Part shown: positions 29,523 to 39,852 of the stretch, one piece after another
Layout of the letters: every line of letters starts with the position of its first letter
Position numbering within the stretch: position 1 is the stretch's first letter
Assembly (NCBI RefSeq): GCF_001761485.1
Contig: NC_090773.1
Span: 496,001-560,000 of the forward strand
Direction of reading: 5' to 3'
From: Yarrowia lipolytica
Taxonomy: Eukaryota > Ascomycota > Dipodascomycetes > Dipodascales
DNA length: 64,000 nt
Position numbers and translations under genes: made by a program
Notes under the pieces: model-generated
Seen by the model: only the letters and a program-made list of their open reading frames with translations
Databases searched by the model: none
Told to the model about the DNA's origin: nothing

Positions 29523-31055
29523 CTATAAATTATAAACAACAACATCCCCCTCTCGTCTCCAGTCGTCGTGGAAATGCGAGTTGAAAAAGGTCTTTCCTCG
29601 CTTATATCCCAACTCCACCAGATGCTCAATCACCTCAGGTGACTTCTTTTCCAGGCTCTCAAAGATGGCCAGATGAGAGGGGTGGAACAGAGGGGTCCGG
29701 GCCTCTCGGGCAGACACAGCCACCGACTCAGGAAACTGCGTCTGAACAAACTGCAGCGGGTCGTCGTAGAACTGGTCGGCCTGATCCCGATACGTCATCT
29801 GCTCCTCGGCAGTGAAACCAATAGGGGGCTCACATGTGAGAAACCACACAGGGATATCTCGATGCAAATGGGACTGGTAAGGAGTGGAGTGGCACGGCAT
29901 GAGGAAGCCCACAGACGTTACCTGGGGCTCTGTGCTCAGATACTCCACCACATCCACCACTCCTCGCTGGTGCACCTGGGAGAAGTAGCCCGCAACAAGG
30001 ATATTGACGAGTGCCAGTGACCACACCAGCCACTTGCGCAACTTCTTGGGGGTCTGGGTGATAGCCTCGGCGGCAGCCATGTGCAGAATGGGCACCAGGG
30101 GATAGATGAAGCGGACCTCTTTGTGTCTGATGAGCGAGAAGGCAACGACAACGGCAAGGGCCGCCTTGACGAGAACCTGCGATCTGTTAATCCACAGGCC
30201 CCACAGGGTTAAGGGAAGCCAACCGACGGTGAGCAAAGGAAGCGCTTCATAAAAGTAGTACAGAGTGGGGGAGGTCCCGTAGAAGTGAGCCAGGGATTGC
30301 AGCAAATTGAACTTAAGGAAGTTGAGCAGCGGGAAAACAGGCTCGCCGTAGTAGAGGTAGTCAATATAGTATGTGGCGGCAAAAACTAGCGCCACGTTTC
30401 GAACCGCCAGCCACAGAACTCGCATCTTGGCAGTGGTTGTCAAGACCAGATGGAGACCCAGCACAGCCCATAGAATGGCATTTGTGGGTCGAAGCACGCA
30501 GCTGATGGCTCCAATGAAGAGTGCCACTGACAGCCGTTTGAAATTGACCTCCTTGCCATTGAAGCTCCAGTAATTGAGCGCCACGGCGGTCAGAACCATC
30601 TCTGCCGAGTTGGAGAAAGTACGGGTCAGAAAGAACCAGTTGAAGGCCGACAGCAGGGACACAAACAGTGCCCAAGGAGCCTCGGCCGGTCCTTGTAGAC
30701 GAGCGCTCAGCTTCCATGTGTACACGTCTCCTGCCGACGCAAAGAGAGCCATGACAATCTTGGGTGCGATACGCACGATTCGGGGATCGTCAAGACCTAG
30801 CAGTTGTAGTGCCTTGTAGATGCCTGCTCCAACCAGAGGTGGCAGCGACGACCGCAGACCCTCATGCCACTCCCAGGTCAGGTAGCCGTAGCCGTAGGCC
30901 AGTCTGTGTGCGGGTTCCAGCGACTGCCAGTACTCATCTGGCTGGAAGAAGGTCTTTGTGGTGAGGGCGTTGGCCACTCGAAACGCCGCAATCACCACCA
31001 GCACCGTGTACTTGATGCCCTGATACGGGTGTTTGATTTCCTTGTGTTGCATCAT
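29523..31055 (-). CDS. GPI10: GPI mannosyltransferase 3 (PIG-B family)
   Basis: A 510-residue polytopic ER protein of glycosyltransferase family 22. The N-terminal lumenal loop contains F-Q-P-D-E-Y-W-Q-S-L-E-P-A-H (about 37-50) followed by G-Y-L-T-W-E-W, the conserved D-E motif of dolichol-phosphate-mannose dependent mannosyltransferases. The H-K-E-V-R-F-I-Y-P-L-V-P segment in the second half is the other family hallmark. By family it adds the third mannose to the GPI anchor core. The length is shorter than the baker's yeast protein (about 616) but normal for the family. Two ATGs in a row start the frame. The 3' end is only 143 nt from the convergent SDR gene, and the promoter side faces OAZ1. 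Confidence 0.93.
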   Translation of the reverse strand: MMQHKEIKHPYQGIKYTVLVVIAAFRVANALTTKTFFQPDEYWQSLEPAHRLAYGYGYLTWEWHEGLRSSLPPLVGAGIYKALQLLGLDDPRIVRIAPKIVMALFASAGDVYTWKLSARLQGPAEAPWALFVSLLSAFNWFFLTRTFSNSAEMVLTAVALNYWSFNGKEVNFKRLSVALFIGAISCVLRPTNAILWAVLGLHLVLTTTAKMRVLWLAVRNVALVFAATYYIDYLYYGEPVFPLLNFLKFNLLQSLAHFYGTSPTLYYFYEALPLLTVGWLPLTLWGLWINRSQVLVKAALAVVVAFSLIRHKEVRFIYPLVPILHMAAAEAITQTPKKLRKWLVWSLALVNILVAGYFSQVHQRGVVDVVEYLSTEPQVTSVGFLMPCHSTPYQSHLHRDIPVWFLTCEPPIGFTAEEQMTYRDQADQFYDDPLQFVQTQFPESVAVSAREARTPLFHPSHLAIFESLEKKSPEVIEHLVELGYKRGKTFFNSHFHDDWRREGDVVVYNL

Positions 31056-32675
31056 GGCCAGAGGGGCTAGAAAGAACCGCGGAAAGGGGCTGTTGACGTG
31101 ATAGTGCTACAGGTACGAGATAGTTTTTGCATGCATGAGTTTATTGATAGTCGGTGGGATGTGTGATACAAGGGTGTTATACTGTACTTTTATAGAAGTG
31201 AAAAGGACGGATATGGGGTAGAAAAAACATGTTGAAATGATGCCAATGTTTTAATTTAATACATAAATAATTACCAAGCGGTCTTATTTATTCTGCGTAC
31301 AAGTATGATACCTGTTCTCAGACATTACAACTTTGGGCTGCGATGTGTGTTCTCTTAGGCATGCAATTTTGCTCTCTCCTGACTGACTACTGCAGTCGTG
31401 TGACTAAGAGTTCGTACTACTGGTAACTAGGGTGTCCAACTATAATCCAGTCCGTTCGATCCCCATGAAACACGAATACTACCATTAGCCTGTCTCAGAC
31501 GACATCTATGTCCGATTCGCCTCAGACTTGGGACGGTCCCCTGACCTCGGCTTTAAGAGCTCAAAATTACGCACTGCACTCTTCTTGCGACTTTGAATCT
31601 TATCCAAGGCAGGTATCTTAAATGGATAATGAAACTGCAGCAAACTACGATACTTCTTGCAACAGTTAGTGCAATAGCCCGAAAAACCATTGCTTAAAAT
31701 CAGTTTTTCAGCCTTTTCGCTCACAAAGTCGATTCATGTACATTATAGCTACTTGTAGCGATTATTTGTATCTTACTCTCATCCATCCCCTACAGCATGA
31801 ACAAGATTCATGTCCGCCATGCACCAGTCTCATTCAAGCAGTCCCTGAACACCCTTTGTTCGGTGACAGTTTTTCCGACACACCGAGGAGGAAAAAATAT
31901 CATGACAATAAGCGGCCCTAGCCAAACAACCACGTGACGCTCAGGACTACACCGGATTGCTCTTTTCTTGGACTGTACAAAACCACCACCGCAATTGGTG
32001 AAATGCGTATCTCCTTGAGACGCATGATGGCTGTAGTTGACCACCTACCAGCAGCAGTAGAGAACTCAAAAGTACTTTCTGGCCAAGCAAAATCCGGCTC
32101 GGACCATGTGTGCCTAGATCCGCAAAGGAGCGTAGAATTGGCCATAAATAGGTGAATAGGGCAAATTTTCGTGACGGCTTTGCCCCAAAATCCAACCCAA
32201 AATCTTCGCATGGAATATTCCAGTACATTTCAGGTCAAAACCCCATCTCATGAGCCACTCTCTCTTGTTCCGCCTTACCTCCTCCTCTCGTACATCCTCC
32301 CCCACAGTAACCTTGTATTGTACTCATACATAGAGTATTACGGACTAGTGTCATGTCGTCGTAATTGTAAGGTAATGTAAATATCGATATTGGGGCGATT
32401 CAGGGGCGAAAATGGACATAAAATTGGCCACATCCGAGCATCTGGGCCTTCCCCACATACATACCCCCTCTCAACCCCCGCTTTGACTGCCCTTGCCCTC
32501 CCAAACTCCCTCACTTTTTGTCCCAACCCCAACCCTGACGCCACAATACCCAAAGCTTAAATTTTTACTGTAAATATATCAATGCACAGTGGGCCAACCT
32601 CCTAAGTGAAAGTCATACAAAGACCACCGCATAACACAACACCCCTCAAACACGCCTCAAAACACCCCCAAAACA
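31056..32675. other. Divergent intergenic, GPI10 to OAZ1
   Basis: About 1.6 kb. It is AT-rich near 31240-31280. The mid-part has overlapping short open frames on both strands (31808-32305) that do not resemble any protein. C-rich tracts at 32455-32500 and 32630-32670 lead into the OAZ1 start and are probably its promoter and leader. Confidence 0.4.
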
Positions 32676-33486
32676 ATGTCCAACTCGAATTCTCTCTATC
32701 TCCTCCCCAATCGTGAGGACTCCATATCAATGGAACCCCCTAATCCCAAGAATAATTTAGTTGAGGCCGAGTCGGCTACTACCCTGGCGTCCTGCCAGGT
32801 GGTGTCGGCTGTGGCGGCCACCAACTTCTCTTACTGCGCTCTGCCGGCTGGGGTACCAGAGTGGCACTCCTGAGGGAACTCGGAGTCCAAGTCCCGTAGA
32901 CTTGTCTAGGGCATCACTGGAACTTTCCGAACTGTGTGAGAGACAGTTCAGAAAAGGAGCAGTGATCAGTTCCATCGCGGAACAACCGGCGGACGACGTG
33001 AGGGCCCGCTCCCGAATGGGCTCCTCGTCTTCCTACGCCTCCACTTTTTCTCTGCCGTCCGTGTCGTCCGCAGGCACGTCGCCAGAGAGCCCTTGTAGTG
33101 TGGGCGTGTACGGAAAGGGGGTGGCGGCAGGACCATTCGCGTCTTCATCGACTTCTGCCGCCGCCGCCGCCGCTGCATCTATCAAATACACCCGACTCAC
33201 CGAGTTTGGCTCCAACCAGGAATGGATCGGATTCATTGAGAACAATGTCTTCCACCAGTTTGTGTCCATTCCTCGAGACGCCGATTGGAGCCAGCTCAAA
33301 GAAAGCGTGATTGCCTTGCTGGACCTGGCATCCGACTGCCTTGAGTGCACAGGCATGGTTCTATATTTGGATCGTGAATGCACACACTTTCAGTCCTTGC
33401 TACGAGACTTTATGTGGGTCGGCTTCACCCCGAAGACCGCGGGCGTCATTTCGGAAAAGTGGGTCATGTTGGGCATGGATTTGTAG
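32676..33486 (+). CDS. OAZ1: Ornithine decarboxylase antizyme, made by +1 frameshift
   Basis: Two overlapping frames encode one protein. Frame 1 runs from the ATG at 32676 to a TGA at 32871-32873 (65 codons). Frame 2 continues in the +1 register from 32872 to 33486 (204 residues), so the shifted product has about 269 residues. The junction reads TCC-TGA, the same codon pair used by animal antizymes for polyamine-stimulated +1 frameshifting. The C-terminal half has the antizyme domain: E-W-I-G-F-I-E-N-N-V-F-H-Q-F-V-S-I-P, a helix with L-L-D-L-A, C-T-G-M-V-L-Y-L-D-R, then L-L-R-D-F-M-W-V-G-F. Family role: antizyme binds ornithine decarboxylase monomers, inhibits them, delivers them to the proteasome, and represses polyamine uptake. 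A Ser/Ala-rich linker (about 150-190) precedes the domain. A 6-bp hairpin lies 14 nt after the TGA. Confidence 0.93.
32868..32873 (+). promoter_or_regulatory. Programmed +1 frameshift site TCC-TGA
   Basis: The last sense codon of frame 1 (TCC, Ser) is followed by the in-frame stop TGA. Slipping one base forward reads GAG next and enters the antizyme domain frame. The family mechanism is that high polyamines raise shifting at this stop. The following base is G (TGAG), unlike the TGAT usual in mammals. Confidence 0.88.
32888..32904 (+). promoter_or_regulatory. Possible RNA hairpin 3' of the OAZ1 shift site
   Basis: CAAGTC (32888-32893), loop CCGTA, GACTTG (32899-32904): a perfect 6-bp stem beginning 14 nt after the TGA. 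Some antizyme mRNAs carry a stimulatory structure downstream of the stop, usually a pseudoknot in animals. Position fits; function is unproven. Confidence 0.4.
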
Positions 33487-33825
33487 TCCAACAGTAGCAT
33501 GACGAGTATATAGTGTTTTATGAATTTAATGTGTATACAAGGGTGTGTGTAGTTGAGTAATGAGAAACCCCAATCATCATCTGCCTAAAGCTAACGAGGA
33601 TTGTAACGAGACCGTATGTACTCACCACAGGTACAAAGTACAACTACGAGCATGTACAGTATACCAAGATCGGTGATGACTTGAATTTGTACAGCTCAAA
33701 CCCCCCAGATACGGTATAATACACAGTTCTGTACAAGCCGTCACAATTGCCAAAGTTGCAAAAATGATTGTATAAAAATATATGCTGTGAACCTCCATCA
33801 CCATCGTCGTAATCTTCGCACCCTT
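33487..33825. other. Intergenic between convergent OAZ1 and PXA gene
   Basis: 339 nt of AT-rich 3' flanking sequence for both genes. No feature seen. Confidence 0.5.
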
Positions 33826-36036
33826 CTACTGAGCAACAGACGCCTTGAGCATTGCTAGACGTTCTTCCATATCAGGAACGCTTCGAATGTAAGCATCCAG
33901 CTGTCGGCTCTCCTCCTCAACCTTGAGTCGCTCTTCGGGGTCCAGGTCGCCAAAGAGATAACCACCCTGGCCATCAAACTGGAGAATAAGATCGTGATAC
34001 TTCCACAACGAAGTTCGATGCGACACAGACAGCAGAGAAATGCCCAGCTCCTGAGAATGCGTGTACATGACATACTCCATATCGGCGGTCACCGAAGAAG
34101 TACACTCGTCGAGAATGGCAAACTTCGGCTTGTGGTAGAAGAGACGCGCCATAGCGATTCGCTGCTGTACGCCCATGGACAGGTCTTCTCGCCACTCTCG
34201 CTCGGCATCCCAGCCTCCAACAGCCTCCACAATGTGATCAATCTTGACAATCTTGAGAATTTCTTCCAGCTCTTTGTCGGAAGTCTTGTTCTCGGCCTCG
34301 GTAGAGGGGTAGATGACCTGCTGTCGAAGAGTACCTCGAGAGAGATAAGGTCTTTGGGGAATGTAAAAGATATCTGATGAGGGAGGTTTAGTGAGCGTAC
34401 CAGCGTAGACGGGCCACAGTCCTCCGAGAATTCGGAACAGAGACGACTTTCCGCATCCGTTGGGTCCCACGATGAGTAGATGGCGCCCATATTTGACCTC
34501 AAACGACAACTCCGGAACAAGCACGTCGCCAGAGGGAGAAACCACAGGGACACGGTCAAAGATGATGTCCGAGCCAATGATGGTCTTTCCAGAAGCCTCA
34601 GAGGGGTCGGAGTATCGGGTCTTGACGAGCGACGACTCAGTGACAGAAGCCAGTGTCTTTTCGTGCCGGGCGTCCACCTGCTTGCCGGAAATCTGGTTCT
34701 TGTCAAAGTTGCCATGCTTGATATCCTCCATTACGTCCATTAACGCCACCACTCGGGCAGTGTAGCCGGACAGCTGCGCAATCTCCTTATACGAAAACAT
34801 GATTCGGCCAAAGGCGTCGGAACACGACAGAAGCATTCGTCTGTTGGTGACAAACTTTTCCGTTCGGGAGCCAGAGGCTGCGGCAGAAGCAACGTCCACG
34901 CCAGGTACCTTGAAGAAGATGGGGATGGAACAGAGAGCCAGACCCAGAGCTCCCCAGAAGTACTTGATGATAAAATCCTCCATGAACGAATGGTACAGTC
35001 GTCGGACGAGAATTCGGTTCTTGTGTTTAATCAGCGCAAAGTATCCCTTGTCGAGAATTGTCTTCTCGTGCTCCTGGCCGTTGTAAAGTGCAACCTCTTC
35101 AGCGTACTCAATCAGACGAGTGTGTTCGAATCGGAACTCTCCTTCCAGGGCTGCCTCGGTGGCGGCGTATCGGCCAAAGGGAGGTGTGAGCGCTCGCATG
35201 ACGACGGCGGAGCCCTGGATCAGGAAACCTACCAAAAGCATGCCTTCTCCTCCAAGGTTTCGAGACAGCGACCACGAGTAGAGGAACATGTCGAGCGTGG
35301 GCTTTGCGAGGTTCGAGTAGAGATGGGAAACGGAGTGTGAGAGCCGTTGAACATCAACGGCGATGAGCTGGTCAGCGTTTTTGATTCGGTCGTCGAGATT
35401 ATGGATCGAGTAGTAGACGGGGTTACCGCTTTCGGGCAGATACTCGCCCACAATGTGCTGGGTCAGGTTGTTTCTGTATCTCAGCGCCAAAATGCACTGG
35501 AGGTAGGAGAGAATGGAGTTGGTGAAGGTGGCGGGCACAGACACAACCATCCACCAGACAATTCCCCACAGAAAGGCCCGGCCTTTACCTCTGACCAGAT
35601 CGGAAACCAGTTTACCATCCAGATTGGCCACGTACAGAGAGATGACGGACCGCATGATGAGAAACATGGTGTGCAGACACAGCAGCCAGAACTCCTTGGA
35701 TCGCAGGCCGTTCGGAAACATGACCTTGATGACCCGTTTGAACTTGAGAAAGAACTCTCTGTTGATTTCGCTCTTGACCTTCTTTTCCGGAATGGCGTTG
35801 GCCGAGCCCAGCACCTCGCGCTCGGCCTTGCGCTCCTCCTCCTTCTCCTCCTTCCTGGCCTTTTTCTTGCTGCGCTTGGAGCCCACTCCAGCAAAATTGG
35901 ACAGAAAAAGCACCATGTAGATAGACCAGAGGATTTTCGATCTGTGGCGCAGATAGGTCGCGCCCCATACGGGCGACCGCGCGCTCACGTACGACACCAC
36001 CTTTTGGCCCACAGCCGACGTTTTGAGACGGTCCAT
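33826..36036 (-). CDS. PXA2: Peroxisomal ABC half transporter (ALD/Pxa family)
   Basis: A 736-residue half transporter from the ATG at 36036-36034; the frame is open above it but has no further ATG. The N-terminal part has a basic, Lys/Glu-rich segment, then a membrane domain with the ALD-type EAA-like motif (Y-A-E-E-V-A-L-Y-N-G). The nucleotide-binding domain has Walker A G524-P-N-G-C-G-K-S-S, signature L619-S-M-G-V-Q-Q-R, Walker B F-A-I-L-D-E-C-T-S-S and the switch His in S-V-S-H-R. The family imports very-long- and long-chain acyl-CoA into peroxisomes as a Pxa1-Pxa2 heterodimer. The variant signature (M and V in place of the usual G and E) and the overall length point to the Pxa2 partner, but the Pxa1/Pxa2 choice is by resemblance and memory only. 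It would feed peroxisomal beta-oxidation, which is prominent in this yeast. Confidence 0.88.
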   Translation of the reverse strand: MDRLKTSAVGQKVVSYVSARSPVWGATYLRHRSKILWSIYMVLFLSNFAGVGSKRSKKKARKEEKEEERKAEREVLGSANAIPEKKVKSEINREFFLKFKRVIKVMFPNGLRSKEFWLLCLHTMFLIMRSVISLYVANLDGKLVSDLVRGKGRAFLWGIVWWMVVSVPATFTNSILSYLQCILALRYRNNLTQHIVGEYLPESGNPVYYSIHNLDDRIKNADQLIAVDVQRLSHSVSHLYSNLAKPTLDMFLYSWSLSRNLGGEGMLLVGFLIQGSAVVMRALTPPFGRYAATEAALEGEFRFEHTRLIEYAEEVALYNGQEHEKTILDKGYFALIKHKNRILVRRLYHSFMEDFIIKYFWGALGLALCSIPIFFKVPGVDVASAAASGSRTEKFVTNRRMLLSCSDAFGRIMFSYKEIAQLSGYTARVVALMDVMEDIKHGNFDKNQISGKQVDARHEKTLASVTESSLVKTRYSDPSEASGKTIIGSDIIFDRVPVVSPSGDVLVPELSFEVKYGRHLLIVGPNGCGKSSLFRILGGLWPVYAGTLTKPPSSDIFYIPQRPYLSRGTLRQQVIYPSTEAENKTSDKELEEILKIVKIDHIVEAVGGWDAEREWREDLSMGVQQRIAMARLFYHKPKFAILDECTSSVTADMEYVMYTHSQELGISLLSVSHRTSLWKYHDLILQFDGQGGYLFGDLDPEERLKVEEESRQLDAYIRSVPDMEERLAMLKASVAQ

Positions 36037-37466
36037 CTGTGTGTAGTGTGTGTTGTCGAAAAGTTGATTATAGTGTAGTGCAGTAGTCACGTTGTCTGAA
36101 TGTGTGCTGCATTACATGTGGAGAGATGGTGTCAGCAAATGCAACCTAAAGCCGAACCGAGGTGCTGTGGGGTACAGTAGGCGCAGTAGCAACGGTCCGG
36201 TGGTGGGAGTAGTGGATGTGGTAGGCACCGATTTTGGACGTTATTAGACCACCTGCTATCACGTCGATTGCTCGTTAGGTCTCTCTAGCGCAGTATTTCG
36301 CTTATTTGCTGTTATGTAAGACCCCGTCCCAAATATGCCTTATTCCTGGTTCTCTCACTCGCTTTATCTGCATTTTTCCCGGGGTAAAAAAAGAAACCAA
36401 GGGGGGCGGGGCTTGGAAATTGGGGTGAGTAAGCAGGTCAATGGAGATACTAAAGATCAAATAATGACAGTGACAAGTGCTGGACTGGATTAAGAGCAAC
36501 TGCTCATAGCTTCTATACCTCTATCGCCTTCAATACAGCGCCTTCACTACACTTCTTGATGCATCCTCAATAGCAATCTGCTAAATTACAGGAGTTGGGA
36601 CATGCAATACTGTACATGAGACGGTAATATGATAATACGAAACCCTGTGAATAGACAAATGGAAGCTTTGGTAATCAGACACCGCAAGCGATGATAGGAG
36701 CGGAGAGAGAGTGTATGTGTGCGTGTATGCGGGTAAGAATGTTTGTGTAGTAAGCCATTCCGAAAATACTCGCTGGTTGCGTCTGACAGCTACGCTTGCT
36801 TGTGTACTCTTGTACTACCATACTTGTACACCCTTGAACATTGCCTTCTTTATTAGCAGCTCCAACAACTGCCAAGAACATCGTCGTAAACATGTCTCAA
36901 AATCTGGGGACGTGAATTAGAGCAGAAATACTGATACTTGTACAGTACTAGTTCCAGTACTGTACTTATGACGCCCAATAGCCATTCCAGATCGATAGTT
37001 CACCAGACAAGCCCACACACGTTCTACAAGTAGTCACACGACTGGTAGACGTCTCTCACTCCACCCAAAGTTCCAAATGACTGAGCCAAGTCTAAAGCTA
37101 ATGGAATCCACAGTTTAGAATGTGAATACTTGTACGAAGACACCATACCAAGTTGCTCTATATTCGGTGGCAACCAGGAGGACAAGTGATGTATGCCATG
37201 CAGGTGAATATAAAACTACATCCAGGAGAACAACAATGACGCCAACAAACAAGCTGTCTTTATTGGAGTTTGCTAGCTAGCCTTTTTGTAGCCTCTCATT
37301 AGCTTCCCTAACTCCTTGATAATCATATCATATACACATGCGGCCCACCAAATGAACATATATACAAAAACATCATACAGAAACATGTACAAATCAACTA
37401 AATTCAGTTATGCATAAATAATACTTACAAGACACTCCTCTTTTGCGTCAACCTCACACCCGACAT
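36037..37466. other. Intergenic, PXA promoter and 3' side of CCP2
   Basis: About 1.4 kb. TACTTGTA or TACAAGTA motifs lie near 36829, 36933, 37023 and 37127. It is AT-rich near 37310-37430. Open frames near 36675-36920 have no recognisable features. Confidence 0.45.
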
Positions 37467-38324
37467 CTAAAGTCGAGGGTTAGGATCGTTGTTGTTTCGA
37501 TCAATGAAGTTGGTCTTGGCCTTGCCGTCGGGACCTCGTCGAACACCGAGCTCAATGAGCTTGGCGAAGACCTTGGAGAAGTCCTCAAAGAACTTTTCCT
37601 TGTCGGCGGCGTAGATCTCAACCCACTTGTGGAACTCGGGGTCCTGCATGAGCGAGTAGTCGGCGGGCAGCATCATGAGCTCCTCGTCCTCGTTAAAGTA
37701 CTGCTTGACGCCGTTCTTGAGAGTGGTGAGCTTCCACTCCTCGTTCATCAGCAGCTTGAAGTAGGTGTTGGCGAATCGGATGGGGTTGGGCACCCAGGCG
37801 CCCTCAAAACCGGATCGGTCCATGTGGCATCGGCCCATGTTGTGTGCGCCGCAGAGAGCCACAATCTCCTGGTCGTTGAAACCCATTCGGTAGAAGATGT
37901 CTCGAAGGTGGTCCTGGCCCTGGGCTCCGTCGGGGAGTCGTCCGTTAGGGGGAACGTTGGTCTCGTCGACGTAGTCCTGTCGGCCGGGCTTCCAGGGGAC
38001 CTTGGGGCCGTCCATCTCCTCGATAGCCACAACGCCAGCCAGAGTCCACAGATCGGCGTAGGTGATCCAGGGGAACTTGGCCTTGATGGGCTCGAGGAAC
38101 TGTCGGGCGTTCTCCAGACCGTTGTTGGCCTCGTCCTTGGCCTCCTTCATGTATCGCATGGTGGCACCGTTGGAGCCTCCGGTTCCAGTGGCCTTGTCGT
38201 AGGTGCCCGACGCGTGCCATGCTAGTCGGACAAGCACGGGTCCAATGGATCCGTCGTCGTAGTCGTCGTTGTCGAGAATGTCAGCAATAGCCTCTCGAAC
38301 TGCGTTGTAGTCTCCCTCAGCCAT
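37467..38324 (-). CDS. CCP2: Cytochrome c peroxidase-like heme peroxidase without presequence
   Basis: A 285-residue class I heme peroxidase. Distal residues R33, W36 and H37 and proximal H161 are present, as are the Trp (W177) and Asp (D223) that hydrogen-bond the proximal side in cytochrome c peroxidase. Unlike the mitochondrial enzyme, the protein starts directly at the catalytic domain and has no mitochondrial presequence, so a cytosolic location is likely. Family role: it reduces H2O2; the electron donor for such short fungal forms is not certain. Strong codon bias suggests high expression. The promoter has a TATA box about 50 nt upstream of the ATG and two AGGGG/CCCCT cores further up, which fits stress induction. 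No intron is needed upstream of the ATG. Confidence 0.9.
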   Translation of the reverse strand: MAEGDYNAVREAIADILDNDDYDDGSIGPVLVRLAWHASGTYDKATGTGGSNGATMRYMKEAKDEANNGLENARQFLEPIKAKFPWITYADLWTLAGVVAIEEMDGPKVPWKPGRQDYVDETNVPPNGRLPDGAQGQDHLRDIFYRMGFNDQEIVALCGAHNMGRCHMDRSGFEGAWVPNPIRFANTYFKLLMNEEWKLTTLKNGVKQYFNEDEELMMLPADYSLMQDPEFHKWVEIYAADKEKFFEDFSKVFAKLIELGVRRGPDGKAKTNFIDRNNNDPNPRL

Positions 38325-38372
38325 TGTGTATAGTGTGGATAATGATGACCACCTCTGTAGGGAGACCAGAGG

Positions 38373-38379
38373 TTATATA
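38373..38379 (-). promoter_or_regulatory. TATA box of CCP2
   Basis: TATATAA on the minus strand, 49-55 nt before the CCP2 ATG. Confidence 0.65.
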
Positions 38380-38470
38380 CGCCCTGCAGGACTCCCACTA
38401 AGCTTTCCAAATTAGAGTATCTTCATCGGTTGCGCTGAAGCCGAGGCTCAAGGTTTCGAATGTGAATATG

Positions 38471-38487
38471 AGGGGAGGCGGAAGGGG
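38471..38487 (-). promoter_or_regulatory. Paired STRE-like CCCCT cores upstream of CCP2
   Basis: Two CCCCT pentamers on the minus strand (AGGGG at 38471-38475 and 38483-38487), about 150-160 nt before the CCP2 ATG. In yeasts this is the core of the stress response element bound by Msn2/Msn4-type zinc fingers. Suits a peroxidase promoter, but unproven. Confidence 0.4.
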
Positions 38488-39852
38488 TGTGGTTATATCG
38501 GGCCTTCGAGAACTCGGATTGCACACGCAGTGGCGGGAATAGATTCTCACCACCTCACATACCCGAATTACGCCCTAGTACATTCCCCACATGTCACCCT
38601 TGCCTCTATAGCCTCTAGTGTCTCCAGCTTCCCCGGGTTTTCGCAACACGCAGCAACCCCTTACCCTGCTTCCAAATTCAGCGCCTCTTACTATATCTGT
38701 CAGCTGACTGGTTGGCTTTTCTGGGGAGAGAGAAGAGGTAAATGGAAGTGCTGAGAAGATGGTACATCATTTTCGTGGGTTCAGGAAACCAGCAGTCTTA
38801 GCCATGATTGCCCTCAATGACGCTGGTTCCGTGATCTCCTCTACTCCAATTCCGCACCCTCAGCTGACACTTGCACCATTCGACGTACAGTACATTACTG
38901 CAATTCCAATACCCCCACGTTCGGCACAAGATGTCTGCATATCCTCGGTTCTATCACGCCACGCAGGAACGGTGGCGAACTTTTTTTTGGCTTGCACCGT
39001 TGGAAAAATAAAGAACAGAGAGACACGGAAATAGGAAATATGATGGCGCCATTACTCCACACACGTGCGGGGGGTGAGGGGAGAATCAAGCCCACAAACA
39101 GAAGGCGTGCAGTTGAATATTTTAATGTGGATCCCTAGCTCTAGTTCCATGATTCTCGTACTCTTTGACTGACCCACTAATTACATCTCTATCCTGCCAT
39201 CCCTCTCAATTGCCTCCAATCTCGCTCGGAAGATCCCGGCAGAACTTTGTGCAGAATGTGGGCGAAGAGGTAAGAAGGGGATGAGCAAGGGTTTCAAGAC
39301 GAGTTCGAGACCCAAGGTCCATTTCTCAACCAGTCTATCCGCTTTTGGCTGACAAAGAAAACCACCCAGAAGTCTCCTTTAGTCATCGCCCTAAGCATCA
39401 CTGAAGAAGGTCAACTACGTGTACTACAATTGTAGAACACATCGTGTAATCTCACCAGCTAACACACACACGGTTGCGAATATTGGAAGATTTCCTTCCG
39501 CTGCGACTTCGGAATAACTAAATAACGTATGTACAGTGATTGTGAATGGCAGCTGGACATATTCCGCATGTCATGCCGAGAAAAACACTGCTTTTAACGT
39601 ACATACCCGTGCAACTGTGCTCCACTACAGTTTAACGATATACCCAGTGTGAGACGTCGCCAAAAAATACTTAGGAGCATGCATTACATAAGCTATATAA
39701 AACAGAGAAGAGTGTATGTATCATAAGTCAACCACCTTGTGTCGAATCAACTGCAAGCAGCATCTGTGAAAATTCCTCGTTGAAGCTATCAATTATACTT
39801 CATTCCTTCATATCCTTGATTATATATACATTCAACCCTTCAGCCCCCTCTC

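Larger units (their letters stand above)
38325..39852. other. Intergenic, CCP2 promoter and 3' side of MSS2
   Basis: About 1.5 kb. The right-hand side of CCP2 holds its TATA box (38373-38379) and AGGGG cores (38471-38475, 38483-38487). The rest, including open frames 38530-38754 and 38759-39034, shows no recognisable gene. Confidence 0.45.

Noticed and set aside
32761-32870. Independent start of the downstream OAZ1 frame at an internal ATG
   Set aside because: It would give an Arg/Trp-rich non-conserved N-terminus. The TCC-TGA shift junction explains both frames better.
33826-36090. Longer starts for the PXA, SHO1, NSE3 and MSN5 frames at non-ATG codons
   Set aside because: The extended frames begin with GTG or TTG. 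In a nuclear yeast gene the first ATG in frame (36036, 11081, 49099) or an upstream exon (MSN5 at 58114) is preferred.
37443-38225. 260-codon open frame antisense to the peroxidase gene
   Set aside because: Same codon-bias mirror effect. The peroxidase on the other strand has all catalytic residues.
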